Source: GCA-016699445 sp964555055
Lineage (GTDB): Bacteria; UBA10199; JACPAL01; GCA-016699445
DNA length: 64,000 bases
Assembly (NCBI GenBank): GCA_964555055.1
Contig: CAZKQW010000006.1
Span: 1 to 64,000 of the forward strand
Direction of reading: 5' to 3'
Shown here: piece by piece, positions 6,814-14,621 of the stretch
Position numbering within the stretch: position 1 is the first letter of the stretch
How the letters are laid out: each line of letters begins with the position of its first letter
Notes under the pieces: model-generated
The model's input: the letters and a program-made list of their open reading frames with translations, nothing else
The model's database searches: none
Told to the model about the DNA's origin: nothing
Made by a program: the position numbers and the translations under genes

Positions 6814-8094
6814 ATGGCCACGACCCCGACCCCTTCGAAGGCAAAAGACGACCCCGTCGCGTTCCAGGCGATGTTCGAGCACGTCAGCATGGGCATCATC
6901 GTCGTCGACGACAAGGGCGTCATCCAAAAGGCCAATCCCTACTCCACGAGGTTGTTCGGCTATTCCGAGCCTGAGCTGGTGGGGCAACGGATCGAGATCC
7001 TGATCCCGCGGAAATTAAGGTCCGGGCATGCGGGGCATCGCGACCACTACAACGCGAAACCCGAGCCTAGGGCCATGGGGATCGGCATGGACCTCTGGGC
7101 CGTCCGCAAGGACGGATCGGAGTTCCCCGTCGAGATCAGCCTCGCGTCCTACGAAATCGCCGGCAAAAGAGAAGTCGTGAGCTTCGTCAACGATATCACA
7201 CTCCGCAAAAAAGCCGAGGAAGCCCTGCGGCGGCTCAACACGGAACTCGAGGAGAAAGTCGCGGCCCGCACCCAAGAGCTTTCCCAAGCCTTGCTGGAGC
7301 TCCAGAGCATCAACGAAGACCTGAAAACCCGGATGGAGAAGGAAAAGGAGCTTTCTGATTTAAAATCCCGCTTCGTCTCCATGGCGTCGCACGAGTTCCG
7401 TACGCCCCTGGGAGGGATCCTGACCTCGGCGTCGCTCATCGGACGTTACGCGGGACCCAAGGATCAGGACAAGAGAGAAAGGCATTTGGGGATCATCAAA
7501 GCATCAGTCAAAAACCTGACGAGCATCCTGAACGACTTCTTGTCCTTGGATAAATTGGAAGGGGGCAAGGTAGTGTGCCGGCCCAGTGACTTTAACCTCT
7601 CCGCATTCACGACAGAACTCTTCGAGGAGATGCGGCCACTCGCCAAGAAAGGCCAACGCCTCTTGGAGGATTATCACGACTGGGCTTCCGACGAAGATCC
7701 TGGCGATGGGATAAGCCCCCGAGACGTGTTTTTGGATAAGGACATGTGCCGCAATATCTTGATCAATCTTATCTCCAATGCGATTAAATACTCGCCGGAA
7801 GGGACGGAGATCCGGTTAGACGTGGGTTTCCATTCCGACCGGGTCGTCTTGACGATCCAGGACCAGGGAATCGGCATCCCGGAAGAGGATCAGAAGCATC
7901 TTTTTGGTAAATTCTTCAGGGCGAAAAACGCCCTTACGGTCCAAGGCACCGGCTTGGGGTTAAACATCGTGAAGAGTTATTTGGATCTGATGGGGGGTTC
8001 TATAGAATTCAACAGCCGGGAAGGGAAAGGCACTAACTTCACCGTCACGCTGCCCAAACGCCTGACGACGGGGGAACCCGTGAAGAGCTTATGA
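6814..8094 (+). CDS. PAS-domain sensor histidine kinase
   Basis: From ATG 6814 the protein has about 426 residues. A PAS domain (about 15-130, with FPVEISLASYEIAGKREVVSFVNDIT) is followed by a coiled coil, a HisKA domain with ASHEFRTPLG (phospho-acceptor His near 195) and a HATPase_c domain with N box NLISNAIKYS, G1 box DQGIGIP and G2 box GTGLGL. There is no membrane segment, so it is probably a cytoplasmic redox or ligand sensor. A TTG at 6775 is a possible earlier start; neither start has a clear ribosome site. The stop overlaps the regulator gene by 4 bp, so this is a bicistronic two-component pair. Confidence 0.88.
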   Translation: MATTPTPSKAKDDPVAFQAMFEHVSMGIIVVDDKGVIQKANPYSTRLFGYSEPELVGQRIEILIPRKLRSGHAGHRDHYNAKPEPRAMGIGMDLWAVRKDGSEFPVEISLASYEIAGKREVVSFVNDITLRKKAEEALRRLNTELEEKVAARTQELSQALLELQSINEDLKTRMEKEKELSDLKSRFVSMASHEFRTPLGGILTSASLIGRYAGPKDQDKRERHLGIIKASVKNLTSILNDFLSLDKLEGGKVVCRPSDFNLSAFTTELFEEMRPLAKKGQRLLEDYHDWASDEDPGDGISPRDVFLDKDMCRNILINLISNAIKYSPEGTEIRLDVGFHSDRVVLTIQDQGIGIPEEDQKHLFGKFFRAKNALTVQGTGLGLNIVKSYLDLMGGSIEFNSREGKGTNFTVTLPKRLTTGEPVKSL

Positions 8095-9146
8095 AGACCA
8101 TACTTCTGATCGAAGACGACAAAGTCATGCGTGAGAACACCGCCGAAATCCTGGAATTGGCGGGCTATCGGGTCACCACGTCGGACAACGGGAAAACCGG
8201 CGTCCAGCGCGCCAAGGAGTCCCCGCCGGACTTGATCGTCTGCGACATCATGATGCCGGAATTGGATGGCTACGGCGTTCTCCACATCCTTTCCAAGGAC
8301 CCGAAGACGGCATCTCTGCCCTTTATCTTCCTCACGGCCAAAGCCGAGAAAAGCGAACTCCGCAAAGGAATGGAGCTCGGCGCCGACGATTACCTAACCA
8401 AACCCTTCGATGAAACCGAACTTCTGAACGCCATCGAAAGCCGTTTGAAGAAGAATGCCATCCTCAAAAAGGAGTTTTCGCGGAATACCGAAGGATTGAA
8501 CCAGTTCCTCGAGGAAGCCAAGGGTATCGGAGAACTAAGCTCTCTTTCGCAAAGAAGCCCCATGACCCAATATAAGAAGAATGAAACTCTTTTCCATGAA
8601 GGTGACCCGCCTCTGCATCTTTTTTTCGTCAATCGAGGCAAGGTCAAGACTTATAAGATGCACGATGATGGCAAGGAATACGCCACGAGCCTCTATAAGG
8701 ACGGGGATTTTTTCGGGTACGTCCCGCTCCTGGAAAATGTTCCCTACGCGGATTCCGCCGAGACACTTGAAGACAGCGAGATCTGTAAGATCCCGAAGAA
8801 TGATTTCCTGGCTTTAATATCGAATAACCGGGATATCGCCGGGAAATTCATCAAAATGCTTTCAAACCATGTGATGGAGAGGGAAAAACAACTCCTCAGC
8901 GTGGCTTACGATACGGGGCGCAAGAGGATCGCCGAGGCGCTCCTTCTGCTCGCGGAACGCTATGGAGAAAAAGAAAATGACCGAATCCGGATCGCCGTCA
9001 GCCGAGACGATCTAGCGAGCCTGTCCGGCACCACGACTGAAACCTCCATTCGGTGCCTAAGCGAATTCAAGGCCGATAAGCTCATACATATTGAAGGTCG
9101 TAAAATCACCCTTCTGGATCTCGAAGCCTTAAGGGAAATTCCTTAA
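8091..9146 (+). CDS. Response regulator fused to CRP/FNR-type cNMP-binding and HTH domains
   Basis: A 351-residue protein. The receiver domain (about 1-122) has acidic pocket IEDD, phospho-acceptor VCDIMMPELDG (Asp near 54) and KPFDETEL. A short helix links it to a cNMP-binding-like beta barrel (about 160-260, ETLFHEGDPPLHLFFVNRGKVKTY) and a Crp-type winged helix (SRDDLASLSGTTTETSIRCL). The REC-CRP arrangement is uncommon; phosphorylation may replace or add to an effector. No FNR-type N-terminal cysteine cluster is seen. The ATGA overlap with the kinase gene makes it the cognate regulator. A universal-stress-like gene follows 75 bp downstream. Confidence 0.85.
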   Translation: MKTILLIEDDKVMRENTAEILELAGYRVTTSDNGKTGVQRAKESPPDLIVCDIMMPELDGYGVLHILSKDPKTASLPFIFLTAKAEKSELRKGMELGADDYLTKPFDETELLNAIESRLKKNAILKKEFSRNTEGLNQFLEEAKGIGELSSLSQRSPMTQYKKNETLFHEGDPPLHLFFVNRGKVKTYKMHDDGKEYATSLYKDGDFFGYVPLLENVPYADSAETLEDSEICKIPKNDFLALISNNRDIAGKFIKMLSNHVMEREKQLLSVAYDTGRKRIAEALLLLAERYGEKENDRIRIAVSRDDLASLSGTTTETSIRCLSEFKADKLIHIEGRKITLLDLEALREIP

Positions 9147-9197
9147 AAAATGATGAAGATCATGTTTTAACGAGTTGGGCTTCACTATCTCCCGCCT

Positions 9198-9218
9198 TTA
9201 GGGCTTTTAAGGCCCTAA
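9198..9218. promoter_or_regulatory. Inverted repeat upstream of the stress-protein gene
   Basis: TTAGGGC (9198-9204) and GCCCTAA (9212-9218) form a perfect 7-bp inverted repeat with a 7-nt spacer, ending 3 nt before the GTG at 9222. It replaces any visible Shine-Dalgarno sequence. It could be an operator, possibly for the adjacent REC-CRP regulator, or an RNA hairpin controlling translation. Confidence 0.4.
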
Positions 9219-9221
9219 TTT

Positions 9222-9686
9222 GTGAAAAAAATACTGTTCCCCACCGATTTTTCCCTTCAAGCGCACCAAGCCTTGGAGTATATCGTCGCCTACCTCGAGG
9301 ACCAGGGAGCACCTTGCCTTTTGGTGTTGTTGAACACGTATTACCCTCAGTCCAAAAGCACCACGGCTGACGAAATCATCCGCGCACATGATCAAGCCAT
9401 CCAGCGCTCCCGCGAAGGACTCCGTAAAGAGCTCGAATTCCTCCGCCGATCCTTATTAAAGGGGACGGATACGCCCCTTTCCTGCGAGACGGTTTCCCAT
9501 TTAGGGAATTTAGAAAACGTGATGGCGCGCTTAGCCGAACAAATGCACGTCCACGGCATTGTCATGGCGGGAAGCGGAATCGACCCCAGCGGTAAGCTCA
9601 AAACCCTTGCCTGTCCGGTGTTCGTGATTCCTCCGGAAGCGCGTTACCCCGAAAAGAAGAACATCGAACAGTTCAAGCTGAAGTAG
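9222..9686 (+). CDS. Universal stress protein (UspA-like)
   Basis: A 154-residue protein beginning MKKILFPTDFS, the diagnostic first beta strand of the UspA fold, from a GTG start. A later segment HGIVMAGSGIDPSGKLKTLACPVFVIP resembles the C-terminal G-x(9)-G-S/T region of ATP-binding Usp proteins, but the canonical G-2x-G-9x-G(S/T) spacing is imperfect, so nucleotide binding is uncertain. It follows the two-component genes and may belong to their regulon. The 7-bp inverted repeat immediately before the start is the only regulatory signal seen. Confidence 0.72.
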   Translation: MKKILFPTDFSLQAHQALEYIVAYLEDQGAPCLLVLLNTYYPQSKSTTADEIIRAHDQAIQRSREGLRKELEFLRRSLLKGTDTPLSCETVSHLGNLENVMARLAEQMHVHGIVMAGSGIDPSGKLKTLACPVFVIPPEARYPEKKNIEQFKLK

Positions 9687-9801
9687 CGTTCGGGCAACGA
9701 ACCCCGAAAACCGTTTCTTCATCGAAAATTATCAAATAATAAAGCTATCTTGGCTTTAGAAAATAGGGTTTAATTCCGTTCTTACGGAGAGAACAAACCC
9801 T

Positions 9802-10432
9802 ATGAATTTCAGTTTTTTTCAAAACGCTCTTGCGATTCCTCACGGGCGTCGCGGGAAGCGTCATGATGGGTCGAGGGTTCTCGGCCAAAACCGAAATCAT
9901 CTCGCAAACCGCCTTCAATCATTTTTATCAAGACAAGGCCAACAGCTCCGTCCAGTGGCTCCTGGGCCTCGAGAAGGGTTTCGGAGACGCCGGGTGGTCG
10001 GCGACTCTCGGACCGTCCCTCAGCCTCATCCGCGGCAGCGGGACGCCTCTCGCGGGAGTCTTTCTGGGGGTCTCCTCTAGCGGGAAGATCCTCTCGAACG
10101 GCCACCGCGAAAAAACCGACGACCGGGAGGCGGCCCGCGAACTCACCCTGACGTTTCGGAAACGCAGCGCGACGCTCACCCCGGAATCCAAAGAGGCCTT
10201 GAGGGAAGTAGCAGCCTTGTATTCAAAAAGGAAGAAGCGCCTTTTCGTGGAAGCCGACGCCTACGGAAAGAAAGCCAATCAACTCATGGCACCGTTGTTC
10301 CGAAAAAGGATCGCGAACATCCGAAGCTATCTTTCCCAGCAAGGCGTTCGGGAGGAAGCCATACTGATTAGATCTGATCCCCGCTCAGAGTCCGGGATGA
10401 ATTACCGACAGGTGGTCCTGAGAATAGAATGA
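9802..10432 (+). pseudogene. OmpA-like C-terminal domain protein, start disrupted in a T7 run
   Basis: The ATG at 9802 has GGAGAG upstream and encodes MNFSFF, then leaves frame. The long frame (TTG 9830 to 10432) continues with KTLLRFLTGVAGSVMMG. The switch falls in a run of seven T at 9813-9819; five or eight T would join them into one ~210-residue protein with a signal-like N-terminus. The C-terminal ~110 residues (LTFRKRSATLTPESKEALREVAAL ... ANQLMAPLFRKRIANIRSYL) have the layout of an OmpA/MotB peptidoglycan-binding domain, though the arginine/aspartate motif is weak. Indel error and genuine mutation cannot be separated here. Confidence 0.5.
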
Positions 10433-10703
10433 GCCTTCCCATCCCATAAAGTCCGATTCGTTAGGTAGGCTCACGCGCCCGTTCTTTCCATCCGGTATCA
10501 CAACAGCATTGGAACGACTCTCCGTTTGCGGAGTTCACCGACTTAGGCCCTGGGGTCATAGTCACCTCGCAAGCACATTGTTAATCGGGACAAACGCCCC
10601 AACGCTTCCGCTCAGGACGATCCGGGGAACCCCCGTACGGAAATCCGGGATACCCCTATTGTCGGAGGATGTGTACACAGGCACATTTGTCATCCCATTT
10701 ACG

Positions 10704-11597
10704 ATGGAATCTACGAAACCCAATTCTTTAGAAAAGCCCTGGCATCTAGCGTTGAAAATTCTCCTTTCCCTGAGCGTCTTTTTCGCAGCGTCTGTCGTCG
10801 CTTTGATTCTCTTCATTCGGTCCGAAAGCGGCCGCGAATTCGCGCGCAAAAACCTGAACACTCTCCTGTCCGGCAAAATCGCGGGAAATTTTGAATTGAA
10901 GCATCTCGACGAGATCCAACTCCACCGCGTGGTCGGGCGCGACCTGGTCATCACGGCCCCCAACGGGGAAAAAGTCATCGAACTGCACGACATCTCGCTC
11001 GAACCCGTTTGGACGAAGATTCTTTTGGGCAAAATCGAAGCGACGTCCGCCGTCGTGACCGGCGGCATTTTTCGCATTACGGAAACCGGCCCCACTCTAT
11101 CCATCATCAAGGCCCTGAACGGGCCGCCGAAGCCGCCGGGCGAAAAAGGCGGCAAACCCATCCGCATCTTGATGGAGGATATCCACGCGAAGGATATCCA
11201 GGTGGACGTGAAAAGCAACAGCATGCCGCCCATGTCTTTTAAAGATATCCAAGGGCTGATCCGCTTCGAAACGATGGGGAAAGTGGTCGTGACCCTGGAA
11301 AAAGCGAGCGGCCACGTGGATTTTCCCGTCTTGGGCGACACCAAGCTGCGCAACGTCAACGGCGACATCCGGAGCAAGGTCATGGACGTCATCGACTTCG
11401 ACCTGAATATGGAATTGGGGGATTTGGTGCCGACGCACTTCATCTACCGCGTGCCCAAGAACGAAAAGAAACCGGGCGATCCTAAGATGGTCATCCGATT
11501 CTCCAAGGAGAAGTCACCAAGCTTCTTCCCCAAACTCATCCTCACGATGGCCGACGCACTGACGTCTTTCGTCGATGTCGGGTTTTATGAGAAATGA
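10704..11597 (+). CDS. AsmA/TamB-like N-terminal membrane-anchored protein
   Basis: A 297-residue protein from ATG 10704; longer frames upstream lack sense. One membrane anchor (LALKILLSLSVFFAASVVALILF, about 15-38) is followed by a periplasmic part with repeated short beta elements such as IELHDISLEPVWTKILLGKIEATSAVVTGG, the style of AsmA-family and TamB N-terminal regions. These proteins bridge or act in the inner membrane-outer membrane lipid or protein transfer path. It is much shorter than full AsmA or TamB proteins. No typical Shine-Dalgarno sequence is seen. A full TamB is encoded at 20.4-22.8 kb. Confidence 0.5.
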   Translation: MESTKPNSLEKPWHLALKILLSLSVFFAASVVALILFIRSESGREFARKNLNTLLSGKIAGNFELKHLDEIQLHRVVGRDLVITAPNGEKVIELHDISLEPVWTKILLGKIEATSAVVTGGIFRITETGPTLSIIKALNGPPKPPGEKGGKPIRILMEDIHAKDIQVDVKSNSMPPMSFKDIQGLIRFETMGKVVVTLEKASGHVDFPVLGDTKLRNVNGDIRSKVMDVIDFDLNMELGDLVPTHFIYRVPKNEKKPGDPKMVIRFSKEKSPSFFPKLILTMADALTSFVDVGFYEK

Positions 11598-11742
11598 TGT
11601 TTAGCTCTTAGGTTTAAGACGGGACCAAGAATTTGGTGAGTATAGCCATTGGAACTCATGGCATAATATCGAACTTTACGGGATCTTATGGGAATTAAGA
11701 GCATCTTAAGAAATTTAATTTAATAAAAACGACCATCCTTCG

Positions 11743-11770
11743 TTGACATAAATCCGATCGTGCCTATTTT
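11743..11770 (+). promoter_or_regulatory. Sigma70-like promoter for the small zinc-ribbon gene
   Basis: TTGACA (11743-11748) is separated by 16 bp from TATTTT (11765-11770), 60 bp before the ATG at 11830. It lies in an AT-rich intergenic stretch (11598-11829) in which I see no other gene. Confidence 0.5.
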
Positions 11771-11829
11771 TCTCTCTCAAGAATGAGCAATGGAAATGAA
11801 AAATTATGTTACCTAGAAAAGGAGAATGT

Positions 11830-12018
11830 ATGGCTTACAAGGAAGGTCCAGGAAAGTGTGGAAGATGCGGTTCCAATCTCACTGTAAAGTGGTATGAGGA
11901 TGACGACTTATCGAAACCAGATCTCCCAGAAGATTACAGAAGAGAATTAGAACAAAGAAGAGAAAAACTTACGACTATAGGTCCTTGTCCAAAATGCAAT
12001 CCTAATGTCAGCTTTTGA
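11830..12018 (+). CDS. Small zinc-ribbon protein, 62 aa
   Basis: Starts at the ATG of 11830 with AGGAGAA nearby; a longer frame from 11806 has no ribosome site. Two Cys pairs, CGRC near the start and CPKC near the end, flank a charged helical segment (DYRRELEQRREKL), as in one-finger zinc ribbons. No catalytic domain is present, so a nucleic-acid- or protein-binding role is the most that can be said. Its gene is more AT-rich than its neighbours and is followed convergently by a phage-type ORF6N gene, which hints at an accessory origin. Confidence 0.55.
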   Translation: MAYKEGPGKCGRCGSNLTVKWYEDDDLSKPDLPEDYRRELEQRREKLTTIGPCPKCNPNVSF

Positions 12019-12031
12019 TTTTTGGAAAAGT

Positions 12032-12568
12032 TTAATTTTCGGATGGTTGAGTTCGGAAACCGATCTTTCGGCTTTTACGGGTGTCAGGTGCCATGAGTTG
12101 TCGAATGGCGTGGACCAAGGAACGAAGGCTTTCGTCATGACCTTGGATCTTTAATTCCAACTGTTCCAGTTTTTTGGCCAGGTCTTTATGCGAAACAAGC
12201 ATCTCTCGTAACCGAACAAACACTTTCACGATAAAAATACTGACATCGACGGCTCTTTTTGAATTCAAGACGCTCGCTAACATGAGGGCTCCGTGCTCAG
12301 TAAAGACATGAGGCAATGAGCTTGAATGTTTCAGTTTTTCGAACCGGTCACAAAGTGTGACCAGTTCATGCCGTTCTTCCTCGTTTAACCGAAACATAAA
12401 CTCTTCGGGAAAACGATCTTGATTACGCTTCACGGCTTGATTCAAAGCTTTTGTACTCACTTCATAAAGATGGGCCAAATCGGCATCTAACATGACTTTA
12501 CGCCCCCTTACGAGCAGGATGCTTTTTTCTACTAACTCTTCTTGAATATAATTGATATCTTGCTTCAT
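12032..12568 (-). CDS. ORF6N-domain (KilA/Bro-type) DNA-binding protein
   Basis: A 178-residue protein. The N-terminal ORF6N domain (about 10-100) contains ILLVRGRKVMLDADLAHLYEV, TKALNQAVKRN and FPEEFMFRL, all diagnostic of the family, then HVFTEHGALMLASVLNSKRAV. A coiled coil (LAKKLEQLELKIQGHDESLRSL) ends the protein. ORF6N proteins occur in phages as antirepressors and widely on bacterial chromosomes; their chromosomal role is unclear. GAGGAGA precedes the ATG at 12568. Confidence 0.85.
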   Translation of the reverse strand: MKQDINYIQEELVEKSILLVRGRKVMLDADLAHLYEVSTKALNQAVKRNQDRFPEEFMFRLNEEERHELVTLCDRFEKLKHSSSLPHVFTEHGALMLASVLNSKRAVDVSIFIVKVFVRLREMLVSHKDLAKKLEQLELKIQGHDESLRSLVHAIRQLMAPDTRKSRKIGFRTQPSEN

Positions 12569-12676
12569 CGAATCTCCTCAATGAAACAGACAGCAAGAAA
12601 TGTGCCTACCTAATGAAGAAGCGTAAAGAAATGGCGAGTATTAACCATCGAGGAAAGCTCTATGACCAAAATCACG

Positions 12677-13151
12677 TTAAATCTGCGCCATGCCCCCATC
12701 GACGGTGAGTTCGATACCGGTGATGTAGCTACTATCATCGGACGCCAAAAATAAGGCCGCTTTCGCGATTTCGTCGCTGCGCCCCATGCGTGCGAGGGGG
12801 ACTTGCGCGATGATGTTGGAACCGAAGGCCTTCATGTCGGCCTCGCTCAAGCCCATCTTACCGAAGATCGGCGTCTCGATCGGTCCCGGGCTGATGGCGT
12901 TCACCCGGATCTTGCGGGACTTCAAATCGTTGGTCCAGCTGCGGGCGAAAGAGCGCACCGCCGCTTTGGTCGCCGAATACACACTAAAGGCCTGCATGCC
13001 TTTTGAAGCGGCGACTGAGGCGTTCAGTAGAATGGATCCTCCGTCACGCATCAGCGGCAACGCCTTCTTTGGCGAAGAGACGGGCCGTCTCGAGTCCCAT
13101 CCCGCTATTCCCACCCGTGATCACCGCGACTTTTCCCGAAAGCTTTCCCAT
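12677..13151 (-). pseudogene. Short-chain dehydrogenase with an internal deletion
   Basis: From ATG 13151 (GGAG upstream) the minus strand encodes MGKLSGKVAVITGGNSGMG and LETARLFAKEG, the Rossmann start with TGGxxGxG. It then reaches a TGA, while another frame resumes at KALPLMRDGGSILLN, continuing through the catalytic YSATK to ITGIELTVDGG. About 90 residues normally between these segments (NNAG motif and helices) are missing. The junction falls in AGAAGGCG, which would be expected on both sides, suggesting deletion between short repeats. The enzyme cannot be functional. Confidence 0.75.
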
Positions 13152-13181
13152 AAAATCTCCTTATGTTTTACTCCCACAAAA

Positions 13182-13415
13182 TCATTTTTGTTCTTCCAAC
13201 ACCTTCTCCACTTTTTTGATCTTGAAAAAAGTCCCCGTACCGCGGCCGGCGCCGACCATCTCACCGGAAGGCGTGATATCGAAGAACTCCGGCTTGAATT
13301 TCGCCACCCACGTGTCCACCAACTCTTCCGGCAAGAGATGCACCTTCCCGCCCTTATGCCACCAATAACTCTGCCCATTGTCGGCCGTGACTTTTATTTT
13401 GTAGAAATTTTCCAT
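13182..13415 (-). CDS. Hypothetical protein, 77 aa
   Basis: I do not recognise this protein. It begins MENFYKIKVTADNGQSYWWHKGG and is rich in aromatic and lysine residues, with no signal peptide, membrane segment or Cys motif. It lies 30 bp upstream of the SDR pseudogene on the same strand, so the two were probably one transcript. Its sequence looks like a small beta-rich cytoplasmic domain. No clear ribosome site is seen before the ATG at 13415. Confidence 0.45.
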   Translation of the reverse strand: MENFYKIKVTADNGQSYWWHKGGKVHLLPEELVDTWVAKFKPEFFDITPSGEMVGAGRGTGTFFKIKKVEKVLEEQK

Positions 13416-13516
13416 GATCGAGGGCTTATTAACAAATGGGGGGGAAGGCTACTAAGACTTATTAAAAAACCTCATGCGAGATTACCGGACGGACAAAAGC
13501 CTTTAAAGGAGCGGCC

Positions 13517-14035
13517 ATGAAGCTCGATTGCGCCTTTTGCACGGAGTTATTCGAAGTCGGGAACCCAGAAGATTTGAAGGTCGGCGACGAAATCCTGCGT
13601 TTTGGATGTTCCCATTGCGGTAAGATGAACTACCTGCAAGACGTCGCCCTGCGGTGCCCTTTTTGCGCGCATGAATTCGTCGAACGCCTGCCCCAACCCG
13701 CTTATTACGCTGGGGAAATAGAAGTCTCCTGTCCCGCCGAACGCCGCATCTTCACGCTCCATATGGATAATTTCGTCCGCTTCCCGAAGTTCGAGCTTTC
13801 TTACGACGACCTGCAGGTCGTCTTGGACGGGATCCCCGATCGGGAGTTGGCGCGCCTTTTTTACGCCTTGAGGCTACGGAAACTGCCGTCAGAGACCGGG
13901 GACGGGAAAAACCGGAAGTTTCGGGATAATCGCGACGGAAGTCTTCTCGACGAGCGGGAGCTCCACCGGAGGATCCTGCGCAACCGCGACATTTGCCATG
14001 CCTTTTATGGGCTTTTCATGTCTTTGGTCCGTTGA
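13517..14035 (+). CDS. Zinc-ribbon protein with three CxxC pairs, 172 aa
   Basis: The N-terminal ~55 residues contain three Cys pairs: CAFC (5-8), CSHC (31-34) and CPFC (47-50), enough for one or two structural zinc sites of the rubredoxin-like zinc-ribbon type. The remainder is alpha-helical and charged, ending with ELHRRILRNRDICHAFYGLFMSL. AAAGGAG precedes the ATG at 13517. No catalytic signature is visible. Its partner or target is unknown. Confidence 0.6.
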   Translation: MKLDCAFCTELFEVGNPEDLKVGDEILRFGCSHCGKMNYLQDVALRCPFCAHEFVERLPQPAYYAGEIEVSCPAERRIFTLHMDNFVRFPKFELSYDDLQVVLDGIPDRELARLFYALRLRKLPSETGDGKNRKFRDNRDGSLLDERELHRRILRNRDICHAFYGLFMSLVR

Positions 14036-14152
14036 GCGAAAATAACTCTATTGAGTTAGTCGAAAACGTCACGTGAAAATCAGGGTTCACCGGATTGGCA
14101 ATTTCCTATGATTCCGCCATGGATTCCGAGCGTCACTAAAAACGGAGAAACC

Positions 14153-14356
14153 ATGAGCGTAGCCAAAAAATTCATTATTACATCGTCGTCAAAAAGCAGC
14201 TTCGAGGACGCTCTCGATCAAGGCTTGATGCGCGCCTCCGACACACTGAGAGGAATCACCGAACTCGAAGTAAGGAGCCAGAAAGCCTTCATTAAGGATG
14301 GCGAGATCCGCGAATATCGGATCGAGTGCGAAATGACCTTCGTGTTGGATTCCTGA
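14153..14356 (+). CDS. Dodecin family protein
   Basis: A 67-residue protein from ATG 14153; a longer frame from 14108 lacks the family start. MSVAKKFIITSSSKSSFEDAL, GLMRASDTLRGITELEV and IREYRIECEMTFVLDS match the dodecin fold of a single helix on a three-stranded sheet. Dodecins assemble into hollow dodecamers that store or buffer flavins (or CoA). The position of the usual flavin-stacking Trp in the ITELEV strand is occupied by another residue here, so the ligand may differ. Confidence 0.82.
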   Translation: MSVAKKFIITSSSKSSFEDALDQGLMRASDTLRGITELEVRSQKAFIKDGEIREYRIECEMTFVLDS

Positions 14357-14390
14357 CGCTTTTCGGTCTCCCCCCAAGTCCGGGGATTTC

Positions 14391-14576
14391 TTATCTGGGG
14401 GAAAACGCCCCCTTCCGCGCGAAAAACAGAAAAACGTACTGCAGCCACATCTCGAAGCTCAGGCCGCAAAACGGCTCTTCTTTTGGGATGTCCGGCGCAT
14501 TCCCAACCCGCCACCAACCGAGACGCTTCAATGCGGCCTCGATCGCGTCGAGGACCTTTGCCTGGTCTTCATTCAT
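14391..14576 (-). CDS. YqcC-like small protein
   Basis: A 61-residue protein that resembles YqcC (DUF446): an N-terminal helix (VLDAIEAALKRLGWW), then EEPFCGLSFEMWLQYVFLFFARKG, matching the QPF-C...(M/E)QWLQ-(W/Y)-(V/I)F-(I/L) core of that family. YqcC-type proteins are small, cytoplasmic and uncharacterised, often near tRNA-modification genes. GGGAG lies 7 nt before the ATG at 14576. It is convergent with dodecin. Confidence 0.65.
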   Translation of the reverse strand: MNEDQAKVLDAIEAALKRLGWWRVGNAPDIPKEEPFCGLSFEMWLQYVFLFFARKGAFSPR

Positions 14577-14621
14577 GGAAAATCTCCCTTGGAATTCTTT
14601 GCAGGACCCTCATGGCATTCT

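Larger units (their letters stand above)
6455..6815. repeat. Two ~40-bp imperfect direct repeats with a conserved small hairpin
   Basis: Copy 1 is at 6455-6494 and copy 2 at 6776-6815; about 33 of 40 positions match. Each begins with a small hairpin, TCTCG-AAAG-CGAGA in copy 1 and TCTCG-AAGC-CGAGA in copy 2: the stem is kept and the loop varies. Each is followed by ACTAGGGC. On the minus strand both read ALVVL(A/G)FE(M/I)K. They flank tails of a sugar-transferase gene and an ABC-transporter gene. Confidence 0.6.

Noticed and set aside
10562..11443. Minus-strand frame of 293 residues
   Set aside because: It is antisense to the AsmA-like gene; the plus-strand protein has a membrane anchor and family-like strands.
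12612..12710. Short plus-strand frame of about 30 residues beginning with a Met-Lys-Lys-Arg start
   Set aside because: It runs into the SDR pseudogene antisense and has no ribosome site or known domain.
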